Below are positions 35,250 through 42,817 of a stretch of DNA of 64,000 nucleotides, piece after piece (the stretch's first letter is position 1; each line of letters starts with the position of its first letter). Both the position numbers and the translations under genes were made by a program. The notes beneath the pieces are model-generated. The model was not told the DNA's origin, searched no databases, and saw only the letters and a program-made list of their open reading frames with translations. The DNA is from Novimethylophilus sp036504375 (GTDB lineage Bacteria; Pseudomonadota; Gammaproteobacteria; Burkholderiales; Methylophilaceae), in assembly GCF_036504375.1 (NCBI RefSeq), contig NZ_DASXVH010000049.1, positions 1-64,000 of the forward strand, in the 5' to 3' direction.

Positions 35250-35379
35250 TTATTCGTAATTCCTGGAGGCAAGCCAGATTATTCCACAATCTGGAATTCT
35301 AAAATAACATCATTTCCATTTATTGCCTCATTCATTCTCCTTCATACTATCGCGAGTTCATAAAAAGAAAGGATGCTTC
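35250..35379. promoter_or_regulatory. divergent control region of the Mo-hydroxylase module
   Basis: An A+T-rich gap between the LysR gene and the 2Fe-2S subunit gene. It contains the inverted repeat CCAGATT-ATTCCACA-ATCTGG around 35274-35295, a plausible LysR-type operator. AAAGGA lies before the start at 35380. Confidence 0.5.
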
Positions 35380-35838
35380 ATGGTCACTTTGAACATCAAC
35401 GGGAAAGACGAACAACTGGACGCGCCGGACGACATGCCCATCTTGTGGGCCTTGCGCGACATCGCCCATTTAACGGGCACGAAATTCGGCTGCGGCGTGG
35501 CGCAGTGCGGCGCCTGCACGGTGCATCTGGACGGGCAGGCAATCCGGTCCTGCATTACGCCGGTCTCGGCCGCGGTCGGCAAGAAAATCACGACGATAGA
35601 GCATATTAGCAATGACAAGGTAGGCCAGGCCGTGCAGGCCGCCTGGAGCGAGATCGACGTGGTGCAATGCGGCTACTGCCAATCGGGCCAGATCATGGCG
35701 GCGACTGCCCTGCTTGCCGGCAACAAAAGCCCGAGCGACGCCGATATCGATACCGCGATGAGCGGCAACATCTGCCGCTGCGGCACCTATCAGCGCATCC
35801 GCGCCGCCATTCATGCCGCCGCCGGCAAGCTGGCTTAA
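35380..35838 (+). CDS. 2Fe-2S subunit of a molybdenum hydroxylase (isoquinoline 1-oxidoreductase alpha type)
   Basis: A 152-residue iron-sulfur subunit. The plant-type cluster motif GCGVAQCGACTVHLDGQAIRSC and the second cluster CGYCQSGQIM with NICRCGTYQRI give the two [2Fe-2S] sites of the xanthine-oxidase family. The length matches IorA-type subunits. It passes electrons from the Mo subunit encoded 10 bp downstream. No FAD subunit gene is present, so the acceptor is likely a cytochrome c or a membrane chain rather than NAD. The ATG at 35380 is preceded by AAAGGA. Confidence 0.93.
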   Translation: MVTLNINGKDEQLDAPDDMPILWALRDIAHLTGTKFGCGVAQCGACTVHLDGQAIRSCITPVSAAVGKKITTIEHISNDKVGQAVQAAWSEIDVVQCGYCQSGQIMAATALLAGNKSPSDADIDTAMSGNICRCGTYQRIRAAIHAAAGKLA

Positions 35839-35848
35839 GGAGAACCCG

Positions 35849-38026
35849 ATGAATGCCCCGCTCAACATTTCAAGACGCCAATTCATCAAGGCCAGCGCTT
35901 TCATCGCCGGCGGCCTGGTGATCGCCTTTACCATCCCTCAGGCCAAGCGCTTCCTGCTGCCTGCCGCAAACGCCGCGGAAAACAACAATGCAAAACTGCC
36001 GCCCCCCAACGCCTTCCTGCGCATAGGCACGGACAACACGATCACGGTTCTGCTCGCCCACAGCGAGATGGGCCAAAGCATCTGGACCACGCTGCCCATG
36101 CTGATCGCCGAAGAACTGGACGCGGACTGGAGCAAGATCAAGGTGGAGCACGCGCCGGCGTTGCCGGTTTATTCGCATACGGCTTACGGTCTCCAGATGA
36201 CGGGCGGGTCGTCCACCACCTGGTCGGAGTTCGACCGCTACCGCCAGGCCGGCGCGCTGACGCGCGCCCTGCTGGTGAATGCAGCTGCGGCACAATGGAA
36301 CGTGGCGCCAGCGGCTTGCAGCACCGAAAACGGCATGGTGATCGCTGGCGACAAACGGGCGGGCTACGGCGAACTGGCCGAAGCCGCCGCCAAGCTGCAA
36401 ACACCGACCTCCGTTACCTTGAAAGAGCCAAAAGACTGGAAAATCATCGGCCGCGCCACCAAGCGCCTGGACGGTCCGGAAAAAACCAACGGCAGCGCGG
36501 TGTTCGGCCAGGACGTGTATTTTCCCGGCCTGCTGACCGCCGTGGTTGTCCGTCCGCCCGTATTCGGCGCGATGGTGAAAGCGTTCGATGCCACCGCGGC
36601 CAGAAAAATCAAGGGTGTGAAAAACGTGGTGCAGGTGCCGAGCGGGGTAGCGGTAATCGCCGACAATTTCTGGGCGGCCAAGCAAGGCCGCGATGCGCTC
36701 AAGGTGGATTGGGCCCTGGGCCAGAATGCCGCGCTGGATTCCAGGACACTGCTGGAAGATTACAGGAAAACCGCCGCCACCGAGGGCCTGGTGGCAGCCA
36801 AAGCGGGCGACAGCAAAACCGGTTTAGCCAAGGCCACCAAAACTATAGAGGTCGAATATTCCGCACCTTATCTGGCGCATGCGCCGATGGAACCGCTCAA
36901 TTGTACGGTGCGCATAGATAAAGACGTGTGCGAAATATGGACCGGCACGCAAATGCAGGGCGTGGACCAGTTGGCGGTCGCCAAGGCCTTGAATCTCAAC
37001 CCGGAACAGGTGCAGATTCACACCGTCTTTCTGGGAGGCGGTTTCGGCCGCCGCGCCAATCCACACTCGGATTTTGCGGTGGAAGCGGCGCACATTGCCA
37101 AGGCCGCCGGCGCGCCGGTAAAAACGGTCTGGACACGGGAAGACGACATCAAGGGCGGCTATTACCGCCCGATGTTTCTGCACAAAGCCCGCGTGGGGCT
37201 CGGCGCAGACGGGCTGCCGGTTGCCTGGGAGCATGTGTGCGTAGGTCAATCGATCATCGCCGGCACGCCGTTCGAAGGCTTCCTGGTCAAGAACGGCATC
37301 GATGCGACGTCGGTAGAGGGCGTGGCCGATTCCCCCTATTTTAAGGGCATTGCCAACTATAAGATCGCTCTGCATTCGCCGAAAATCGGCGTTCCCGTGC
37401 TGTGGTGGCGCTCGGTGGGCCACAGCCACAGCGGATTCGTCATGGAAAGCCTGATCGACGAGCTGGCGCATGAGGCCGGCAAGGATCCGCTGGAATACCG
37501 CCGTGCACTGCTCAAGAACCACCCGCGCCACCTGGCGGCGCTCAACCTGGCCGCCGACAAGGCCGGCTGGGGCGGCGCGCTGCCCAAGGGCAGATTCCGC
37601 GGACTCGCCGTGCACGAATCCTTTGGCAGCTATGTCGCGCAAGTCGCCGAGGTTTCGGTCAACAAAGGCGCCGTCAAGGTGCATCGCGTGGTATGCGCGA
37701 TCGATTGCGGCTTGGCGGTGAATCCCGATTCGCTCGTCGCACAGGTGGAATCGGCCATCGCGTTCGGCCTGGGTGCGGCGCTGCAAAGCGAAATCAGCTT
37801 CAAGGGCGGCCGCGTGCAGCAGTCGAACTTCAACGATTACCAGGTGCTGCGCATGAACCAGATGCCCACGCTGGAGGTGCATATCGTGCCCAGCACCGAG
37901 AAAATGGGCGGCGCGGGCGAGCCGGGCGTGCCGCCGATTGCCCCGGCGGTGGCCAACGCCATTTTCGCCGCCACCGGCAAACGCATTCGCACTTTGCCGA
38001 TCGGCGATCAACTCGGCAAAACATAA
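35849..38026 (+). CDS. molybdopterin subunit of an aldehyde/isoquinoline oxidoreductase
   Basis: A 725-residue molybdenum-cofactor subunit of the IorB type. The start holds a twin-arginine-like signal (SRRQFIKASAFIAGGLVIAF), so the enzyme is probably exported folded. Two Mo-binding halves are seen; VFLGGGFGRRANPHSDFAVEA and the C-terminal GGAGEPGVPPIAPAVANAIF with the catalytic glutamate are diagnostic. The substrate (an aldehyde or N-heterocycle) cannot be read from sequence. It is followed by an XdhC-like maturation gene 13 bp downstream. Confidence 0.92.
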   Translation: MNAPLNISRRQFIKASAFIAGGLVIAFTIPQAKRFLLPAANAAENNNAKLPPPNAFLRIGTDNTITVLLAHSEMGQSIWTTLPMLIAEELDADWSKIKVEHAPALPVYSHTAYGLQMTGGSSTTWSEFDRYRQAGALTRALLVNAAAAQWNVAPAACSTENGMVIAGDKRAGYGELAEAAAKLQTPTSVTLKEPKDWKIIGRATKRLDGPEKTNGSAVFGQDVYFPGLLTAVVVRPPVFGAMVKAFDATAARKIKGVKNVVQVPSGVAVIADNFWAAKQGRDALKVDWALGQNAALDSRTLLEDYRKTAATEGLVAAKAGDSKTGLAKATKTIEVEYSAPYLAHAPMEPLNCTVRIDKDVCEIWTGTQMQGVDQLAVAKALNLNPEQVQIHTVFLGGGFGRRANPHSDFAVEAAHIAKAAGAPVKTVWTREDDIKGGYYRPMFLHKARVGLGADGLPVAWEHVCVGQSIIAGTPFEGFLVKNGIDATSVEGVADSPYFKGIANYKIALHSPKIGVPVLWWRSVGHSHSGFVMESLIDELAHEAGKDPLEYRRALLKNHPRHLAALNLAADKAGWGGALPKGRFRGLAVHESFGSYVAQVAEVSVNKGAVKVHRVVCAIDCGLAVNPDSLVAQVESAIAFGLGAALQSEISFKGGRVQQSNFNDYQVLRMNQMPTLEVHIVPSTEKMGGAGEPGVPPIAPAVANAIFAATGKRIRTLPIGDQLGKT

Positions 38027-38039
38027 AGGGGGCACCTTT

Positions 38040-39047
38040 ATGAATTCGCTGGATTGGGAAGTCCTCACTCGTGCCGCTGAATGGTTGCGCCACGGTCATC
38101 GCGCGCATCTGTTTACCGTGGTGCAAACCTGGGGGTCGGCGCCGCGCCTGCCAGGAGCGGTGCTGGCCGTGCGCGAGGACGGCCATCTGGTAGGCTCGGT
38201 ATCCGGTGGCTGCATCGAGGACGACTTGGCCGACAAGGCCCGCGCACAAGCGCTGCCGCAAGCGCCGGCGCTGATGGAATACGGCGTCAGCCGGGACGAC
38301 GCGCAACGTTACGGCATTCCCTGCGGCGGCCGCCTGCAGATATTCGTCGAACCTTTGCATGACGCGACACAGCTGACCCCGGTCATCCACAGCATTGAAC
38401 AAAGGAAACCGCTCAAGCGCTCGGTGCGCCTCGGCACGGGAGAAATCCGGCTGGGCGAAGCCCTGCCGGGCAGCACGCCCATGCTCGACGGCGACTGGTT
38501 CCATAACTATTTCGGGCCAGAATGGCGTTTGCTGATTATCGGGGCCAACCAATTGGGCGCGGTGCTGGCAAACATGGCGCAGACGCTGGATTTCGACGTG
38601 CTGGTGTGCGATCCGCGCGCAGACATCCGCGCCGAATGGCGGATCGAAGGCGTGACGTGGACGGAAGGCATGCCGGACGACGCCGTCATCGCGATGCGGC
38701 CAGACCCGCATACCGCCATCGTCGCGGTCACGCACGACCCCAAGCTGGACGACATGGCCCTGCTGGAAGCGCTCAAATGCGATGCGTTTTATGTGGGCGC
38801 GCTGGGCTCGCGCAAGAACCAGGAAAACCGGCGCGAACGCATGCGCATGTTCGACCTGAATGAAACCGAAATTGCCCGCTTGCGCGGCCCGGTGGGCTTG
38901 CCGATAGGCAGCCGCACGCCGGCAGAAATCGCCGTCGCCATCCTCGCCGAAATCATCCAGGTGCGCACGCAGCAACGGCTGGCCGCCGCGCAGTCTGCCG
39001 CTTCGCATCGCGCTGAAAATCTTGCGGGCAGAGCCTGTGCGGCTTGA
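38040..39047 (+). CDS. XdhC/CoxF-family molybdenum-cofactor insertion protein
   Basis: A 335-residue XdhC-family protein that receives and sulfurates or inserts Mo cofactor into its partner hydroxylase. The N-terminal XdhC_CoxI domain contains VVQTWGSAPRLPGAVLAV and GSVSGGCIEDDL; the C-terminal Rossmann domain contains LLIIGANQLGAVLANMAQTL. The ATG at 38040 follows AAAGGGGG. It is the third gene of the module and convergent to the nucleotidyltransferase gene after 3 bp. Confidence 0.92.
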   Translation: MNSLDWEVLTRAAEWLRHGHRAHLFTVVQTWGSAPRLPGAVLAVREDGHLVGSVSGGCIEDDLADKARAQALPQAPALMEYGVSRDDAQRYGIPCGGRLQIFVEPLHDATQLTPVIHSIEQRKPLKRSVRLGTGEIRLGEALPGSTPMLDGDWFHNYFGPEWRLLIIGANQLGAVLANMAQTLDFDVLVCDPRADIRAEWRIEGVTWTEGMPDDAVIAMRPDPHTAIVAVTHDPKLDDMALLEALKCDAFYVGALGSRKNQENRRERMRMFDLNETEIARLRGPVGLPIGSRTPAEIAVAILAEIIQVRTQQRLAAAQSAASHRAENLAGRACAA

Positions 39048-39050
39048 AGT

Positions 39051-39632
39051 TCAGGCTACGCCGATATCGGACAGGGTGTCGATATCGGCCAGTATCCCCG
39101 TATCGTCGCATGCAAGCGTGTAAATCTCGTCCTGGTAGCGTTTGAGAATCGAACGCGCGCCTTCATCCCCGCGCAAATTTTCCAGGTTGTTGCGGAATTT
39201 CGCCGCAAAAGCGACAGGATGTCCGCGCCGCCCCCGATACGCCGGCACCACGACGGAAGCGCCCGACATCAGCTTGCCGGCAACGTCGGCAATGGTTTGC
39301 GGGCGTATGAACGGCATATCGGCCAATGCGATAACGAAACCGTCGACGGACTCGGCAAATCGCGCAGAAAACCTGACTGCCGCCGCGAGGCTATCCGCCA
39401 TTTCCTTTTCATGCGCGCCACAGGCCATGACGTGCATGCCAGCGGCCTTGAGTAACTCCCCAAGCTCCTGATTTTCAGGTCTGACGATAGCGATAGCAGC
39501 CGGCACCGCCTGCACGAGATTTTGGGCGGCAGCCAGTCCAATCGGCCGTCCATCGCTCAAACAATGCATCAGCTTGTCGCTCGTACCAAACCTGCGGGAA
39601 AAGCCCGCTGCTAAAAGAATTCCTATCGTCAT
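39051..39632 (-). CDS. MobA/MocA-like nucleotidyltransferase
   Basis: A 193-residue NTP-transferase related to molybdenum-cofactor cytidylyltransferase MocA. GILLAAGFSRRFGTSDKL at the start is the nucleotide-binding loop (LAAGxSxRxG...K), FVIALADMPFIRPQTI carries the metal aspartate, and AYRGRRGHPVAFAAKF is family-conserved. It probably converts Mo-molybdopterin to the MCD form used by xanthine-oxidase-family enzymes, which fits the adjacent module. The ATG at 39632 is chosen to fit the family; an ATG at about 39659 would add nine residues. Confidence 0.85.
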   Translation of the reverse strand: MTIGILLAAGFSRRFGTSDKLMHCLSDGRPIGLAAAQNLVQAVPAAIAIVRPENQELGELLKAAGMHVMACGAHEKEMADSLAAAVRFSARFAESVDGFVIALADMPFIRPQTIADVAGKLMSGASVVVPAYRGRRGHPVAFAAKFRNNLENLRGDEGARSILKRYQDEIYTLACDDTGILADIDTLSDIGVA

Positions 39633-39817
39633 CAATAAAATCAGCCCCCGATACATCATATGCCGCCGCCACGCCAGGCAACTTCTGCGCGGAATCGCGA
39701 GTCCAACGGAAGTTTTATGGCTCAATCACCAGGCCATGCCAATATTCAACCTGTGGCATTCTGTCATTCTGCATGATTAGGGCGTGTTCACACTAATTTC
39801 ACGACAGGAGGTCTGCC

Positions 39818-39934
39818 ATGGGATCATATCGACTTCAAATTCGCCCTGCCCGTTGCCGCGCTTGCCTTTTGGGTTGGGTCTTCGCATTCGGCACCGCGAA
39901 AGAAGAGCTAGGCTCTGTCGGTTTACCCGCTTGA
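39818..39934 (+). CDS. possible 38-residue small protein
   Basis: A short reading frame starting with ATG at 39818, preceded by AGGAGG at ideal distance and ending directly before a hairpin terminator. It encodes MGSYRLQIRPARCRACLLGW then 18 more residues, basic at the start. I do not recognise it. The ribosome site and terminator make a short transcript plausible, but it could equally be a small RNA. It lies in the 396-bp gap between the nucleotidyltransferase and trxC, where nothing else is seen. Confidence 0.35.
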   Translation: MGSYRLQIRPARCRACLLGWVFAFGTAKEELGSVGLPA

Positions 39935-39958
39935 CGTCCGGTTTGACCGGGCGTTTTT
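39935..39958 (+). terminator. intrinsic terminator upstream of trxC
   Basis: CGTCCGGT-TTG-ACCGGGCG forms a stem of about 8 bp with one G-U pair, followed by TTTTT. It ends whatever transcript starts in the gap upstream of trxC. Confidence 0.7.
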
Positions 39959-40028
39959 CATTTAGCGGCTTGAAGACCCGCACCGTCGGCCCTATCTAGC
40001 AAGTGAATACGTTATCGCAGGAATTTTT

Positions 40029-40463
40029 ATGGATACTCCACTGCACCTCGTCTGTCCCCACTGTCACGCGGTCAATCGCATGCCGGCAGCGCGCCTTGCC
40101 CAGCATCCCGGTTGCGGGCAGTGCCACCAGCCGATTTTCACTGGGCGTCCGGTCGAGCTGACTGCATCCACTTTCGCCAGGCATCTTGGCCGCAACGACA
40201 TTCCGCTACTGGTGGATTTCTGGGCACCGTGGTGCGGACCCTGCAAAATGATGGCGCCGGCTTTCGAGCAGGCGGCGAACGTGCTGGAGCCCAACCTGCG
40301 GCTGGCGAAGGTGAACACCGAGACCGAGCAGATGCTGGCCAATCAGTACGGCATCCGCAGCATTCCGACCTTGGCGCTGTTCAAAGGCGGCCGTGAAGTC
40401 GCACGCCAGGCCGGCGCCATCGGTGTGAAAGAAATTGTGCAGTGGGCGAATACCCATCATTGA
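40029..40463 (+). CDS. trxC: thioredoxin 2 (TrxC)
   Basis: A 144-residue thioredoxin with an N-terminal zinc ribbon (CPHC and CGQC, residues about 11-35) and the thioredoxin active site FWAPWCGPCKMMAP. The extra zinc domain identifies TrxC, a cytoplasmic disulfide reductase induced by OxyR in E. coli. It is convergent with oxyR (26 bp between the stops), which fits a peroxide-stress neighbourhood. Confidence 0.94.
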   Translation: MDTPLHLVCPHCHAVNRMPAARLAQHPGCGQCHQPIFTGRPVELTASTFARHLGRNDIPLLVDFWAPWCGPCKMMAPAFEQAANVLEPNLRLAKVNTETEQMLANQYGIRSIPTLALFKGGREVARQAGAIGVKEIVQWANTHH

Positions 40464-40488
40464 CTGTTGCCGGGCCTATTCCGGGCAT

Positions 40489-41391
40489 TTATAAAACCGG
40501 GCTAAAACAATCCGACTTGATCGTCTTTACCGCATCGGCGAGCGCGGTGATGGCGCTGTTGCGGACGAAGCTCTTGCGCCAGGCCAGCGCGATTCTGCGC
40601 GTCGGCACCGGAGCATCGAATGGAATCATGCGCAGCAATGGGTTGCGGTAACGCTCGCTGGCAGCGCTGCAAGGCAGCACGGTGATGCCCAGGCCGGAAG
40701 CCACCATATTGCGTATCGTTTCCAGCGAATTGCCTTGCAGCACTTCGCCCTTGCGGGAGAGTTCCGGGCAGGCCTCGACCACCTGATTGCTGAAGCAGTG
40801 TCCGCTATTCAGCAGCAGCACTTTCTCGCCTGCCAGATCGGCAGCTCCTATGCTGGTTTTGTCGGCCCAGCGATGATCGGCCGGCACCACGACGACAAAC
40901 GGCTCGTCATAGAGCTCCACGGTTGCGATGCCCGGCAGATCGAACGGCAACGCGATGACTGCGGCATCCACGACGCCATTGCGCAACTGGGTTTCCAGGC
41001 TGGCAGTGGTGTTCTCTTCCACATCCAGCGGCATCTCTGGCGCTTTGTCGCGCAGCACCGGGATCAGTTCCGGCAATAGGTATGGCCCTACGGTGTAGAT
41101 CACGCCCAGCCGGATCGAGCCCACCAGTTGATCGGCGCCTTGCCGCGCCATTTCCTTGATTTTCGCCACATCGTCCAGCACGCGTATCGCCTGTTCGACG
41201 ATCTGCTCGCCGACGCCGGTCAAGGCGATGTCGGTTTTCCTGCGCTCGAACAGCTGCACCCCGAGCTCTTCTTCCAGTTTCTGGATCGCCAGGCTGAGCG
41301 CGGGTTGGCTGACAAAGCAGCGTTCTGCGGCGCGGCGGAAATTGCGTTCGCGCGCGACGGCGACGATATAGCGCAGTTCATTCAGTGTCAT
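40489..41391 (-). CDS. oxyR: peroxide-sensing LysR-type regulator OxyR
   Basis: A 300-residue LysR regulator. The helix-turn-helix RNFRRAAERCFVSQPALSLAIQKLE and the redox loop LLNSGHCFSNQVVEACPE are typical of OxyR; the two cysteines nine residues apart match C199 and C208 of E. coli OxyR, which form the regulatory disulfide. It is divergent from the rubrerythrin operon, which it probably controls. Length is normal. Confidence 0.94.
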   Translation of the reverse strand: MTLNELRYIVAVARERNFRRAAERCFVSQPALSLAIQKLEEELGVQLFERRKTDIALTGVGEQIVEQAIRVLDDVAKIKEMARQGADQLVGSIRLGVIYTVGPYLLPELIPVLRDKAPEMPLDVEENTTASLETQLRNGVVDAAVIALPFDLPGIATVELYDEPFVVVVPADHRWADKTSIGAADLAGEKVLLLNSGHCFSNQVVEACPELSRKGEVLQGNSLETIRNMVASGLGITVLPCSAASERYRNPLLRMIPFDAPVPTRRIALAWRKSFVRNSAITALADAVKTIKSDCFSPVL

Positions 41392-41423
41392 GGTTCAACT
41401 CCCGTCACAATGATAAGAATAAT

Positions 41424-41459
41424 AAATCAAAACAATTGAAACATACAATTGGATTTATC
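41424..41459. promoter_or_regulatory. candidate OxyR operator between oxyR and rubrerythrin
   Basis: The 138-bp divergent gap contains AAATC-AAAA-CAATTG-AAACATA-CAATTG-GATTT, a near-palindrome with two exact CAATTG boxes 7 bp apart. Its size and A+T content fit a LysR-type tetramer site. Confidence 0.5.
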
Positions 41460-41529
41460 AATAAACCGCCCCTAGAATGCTTTTCATCGTCAAGCGACGA
41501 ATCGATTAACCAAGGCTCAGGAGGACATC

Positions 41530-42003
41530 ATGCAGCGACCGGGATTGAAAACCATGCAAAACCTCGAATCCGCTTTTGCCGGAGAATCGATGGCGCATAT
41601 CAAGTACCGCTATTTCGCCAAACTGGCGCGCGCAGCAGGCGATGAACACACCGCCAGGGCGTTCGAGGAAACCGCCAACCAGGAAGTGATGCACGCTTTC
41701 GGCCATCTAGACTTGCTCTACCCCAAGGCGGAAATGACACCGGCCAGGTGCCTGGAAATCGCGATTGCCGGCGAGACCTATGAATACACCGAAATGTACC
41801 CGGGTTTCCGCCACACCGCCGAAGCCGAAGGCAACAGCGATGCGGTGAAGGAAATCGACGCGCAGGTCGCCGAATCGCAGGAACATGCGCGGCACTTCGC
41901 CGCCGTGCTGGCGCTCGCCGCCAAGCGTTTTGCCGCGCTGGCCAGGGTGGAAGAGCGTCATGCCAACCGGTACCGCAGCATATTGGCCAAAGTGGTGGCT
42001 TGA
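41530..42003 (+). CDS. rubrerythrin-family diiron peroxidase without rubredoxin domain
   Basis: A 157-residue four-helix-bundle protein. The diiron ligands are visible in AGESMAHIKYRYFA, EETANQEVMHAFGHLDLL, AGETYEYTEMYPGFRHTAEAE-type and VAESQEHARHFAAVL regions (carboxylates and His). Classical rubrerythrin has a C-terminal rubredoxin domain; here that domain is absent and a separate rubredoxin gene follows 131 bp downstream. It likely reduces hydrogen peroxide with electrons from that rubredoxin. AGGAGGAC lies before the ATG. It is divergent from oxyR. Confidence 0.9.
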   Translation: MQRPGLKTMQNLESAFAGESMAHIKYRYFAKLARAAGDEHTARAFEETANQEVMHAFGHLDLLYPKAEMTPARCLEIAIAGETYEYTEMYPGFRHTAEAEGNSDAVKEIDAQVAESQEHARHFAAVLALAAKRFAALARVEERHANRYRSILAKVVA

Positions 42004-42082
42004 TTGAGGCAAAGAAGAGATTTTCGGGGTGGTCGCAAGCGCCAGAATTTTGCCGGATAGCAAAGAGAAAGGTATCTTGTTT

Positions 42083-42102
42083 TCTCTCCCGCCTGGGAGA
42101 GA
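42083..42102 (+). other. small hairpin between rubrerythrin and rubredoxin genes
   Basis: TCTCTCCC-GCCT-GGGAGAGA forms a perfect 8-bp stem in the middle of the 131-bp gap. It has no T run, so it is more likely an RNA-processing or stability element than a terminator. Confidence 0.5.
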
Positions 42103-42134
42103 GAGGCAAGTTTTAATATATCAGGAGACAGAGA

Positions 42135-42299
42135 ATGAAAGTTTGGCAATGCATCGTATGCGGCTTCATTTATGATGAGGCCAAGGGATTGCCGGAAGAA
42201 GGCATCGCCCCGGGCACGGCCTGGGAAAGCATTCCCGCCGACTGGGCGTGTCCAGACTGCGGCGTCGGCAAATCCGACTTTGATATGGTCGAAATCTAG
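42135..42299 (+). CDS. rubredoxin
   Basis: A 54-residue rubredoxin: MKVWQCIVCGFIYDEAKG with the first C-x2-C, and ADWACPDCGVGKSDF with the second. The protein binds one iron by four cysteines and carries electrons from rubredoxin reductase (at 42818) to partners such as the rubrerythrin upstream. The ATG at 42135 has CAGGAGA upstream. The stop is 41 bp before dps. Confidence 0.96.
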   Translation: MKVWQCIVCGFIYDEAKGLPEEGIAPGTAWESIPADWACPDCGVGKSDFDMVEI

Positions 42300-42340
42300 G
42301 AAGTCTTCAGCGGCTCATTCACCACCAGGAGGATAGAAAA

Positions 42341-42811
42341 ATGGCTATCGATATTGGTATCAGCGAACAGGATCGCGCGGAAATCGCGCAAGGGTTGTCG
42401 CGTCTGCTGGCCGACACTTACACGCTTTACCTGAAGACTCATAACTTCCATTGGAACGTGAAAGGGCCAATGTTCCAGACCTTGCACCTGATGTTCGAAA
42501 CGCAGTACAACGAACTGGCGCTGGCGGTCGACCTGGTGGCCGAGCGCATCCGCGCGCTGGATTTTCCCGCACCCGGCACTTACCGCGAGTTCGGCAAACT
42601 GACCTCGATCGCCGAGAGCGAAGGCGTACCAGCCGCCCGCGAAATGATCCGGCAATTGGTCGACGGCCAGGAAGCCGTGGCGCGCACCGCGCGCTCGCTG
42701 TTTCCTGTGGTGGAACGTGCCAACGATCAGCCTACGGCTGACCTGTTGACGCAGCGCCTGCAGGTGCATGAAAAGGCGGCATGGATGTTGCGCAGCTTGC
42801 TGGAAGAATAA
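42341..42811 (+). CDS. dps: Dps-family ferritin-like DNA-protection protein
   Basis: A 156-residue miniferritin. The ferroxidase-site motif LKTHNFHWNVKGPMFQTLHLMFETQYNEL-type region near residues 30-60 (His, Asp/Glu ligands) and DLVAERIRALD are conserved. Dps stores iron using peroxide as oxidant and protects DNA. AGGAGGAT lies before the start. It sits between rubredoxin and rubredoxin reductase (6 bp to the next gene), so it belongs to the same peroxide-defence operon. Confidence 0.94.
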   Translation: MAIDIGISEQDRAEIAQGLSRLLADTYTLYLKTHNFHWNVKGPMFQTLHLMFETQYNELALAVDLVAERIRALDFPAPGTYREFGKLTSIAESEGVPAAREMIRQLVDGQEAVARTARSLFPVVERANDQPTADLLTQRLQVHEKAAWMLRSLLEE

Positions 42812-42817
42812 ATATAC

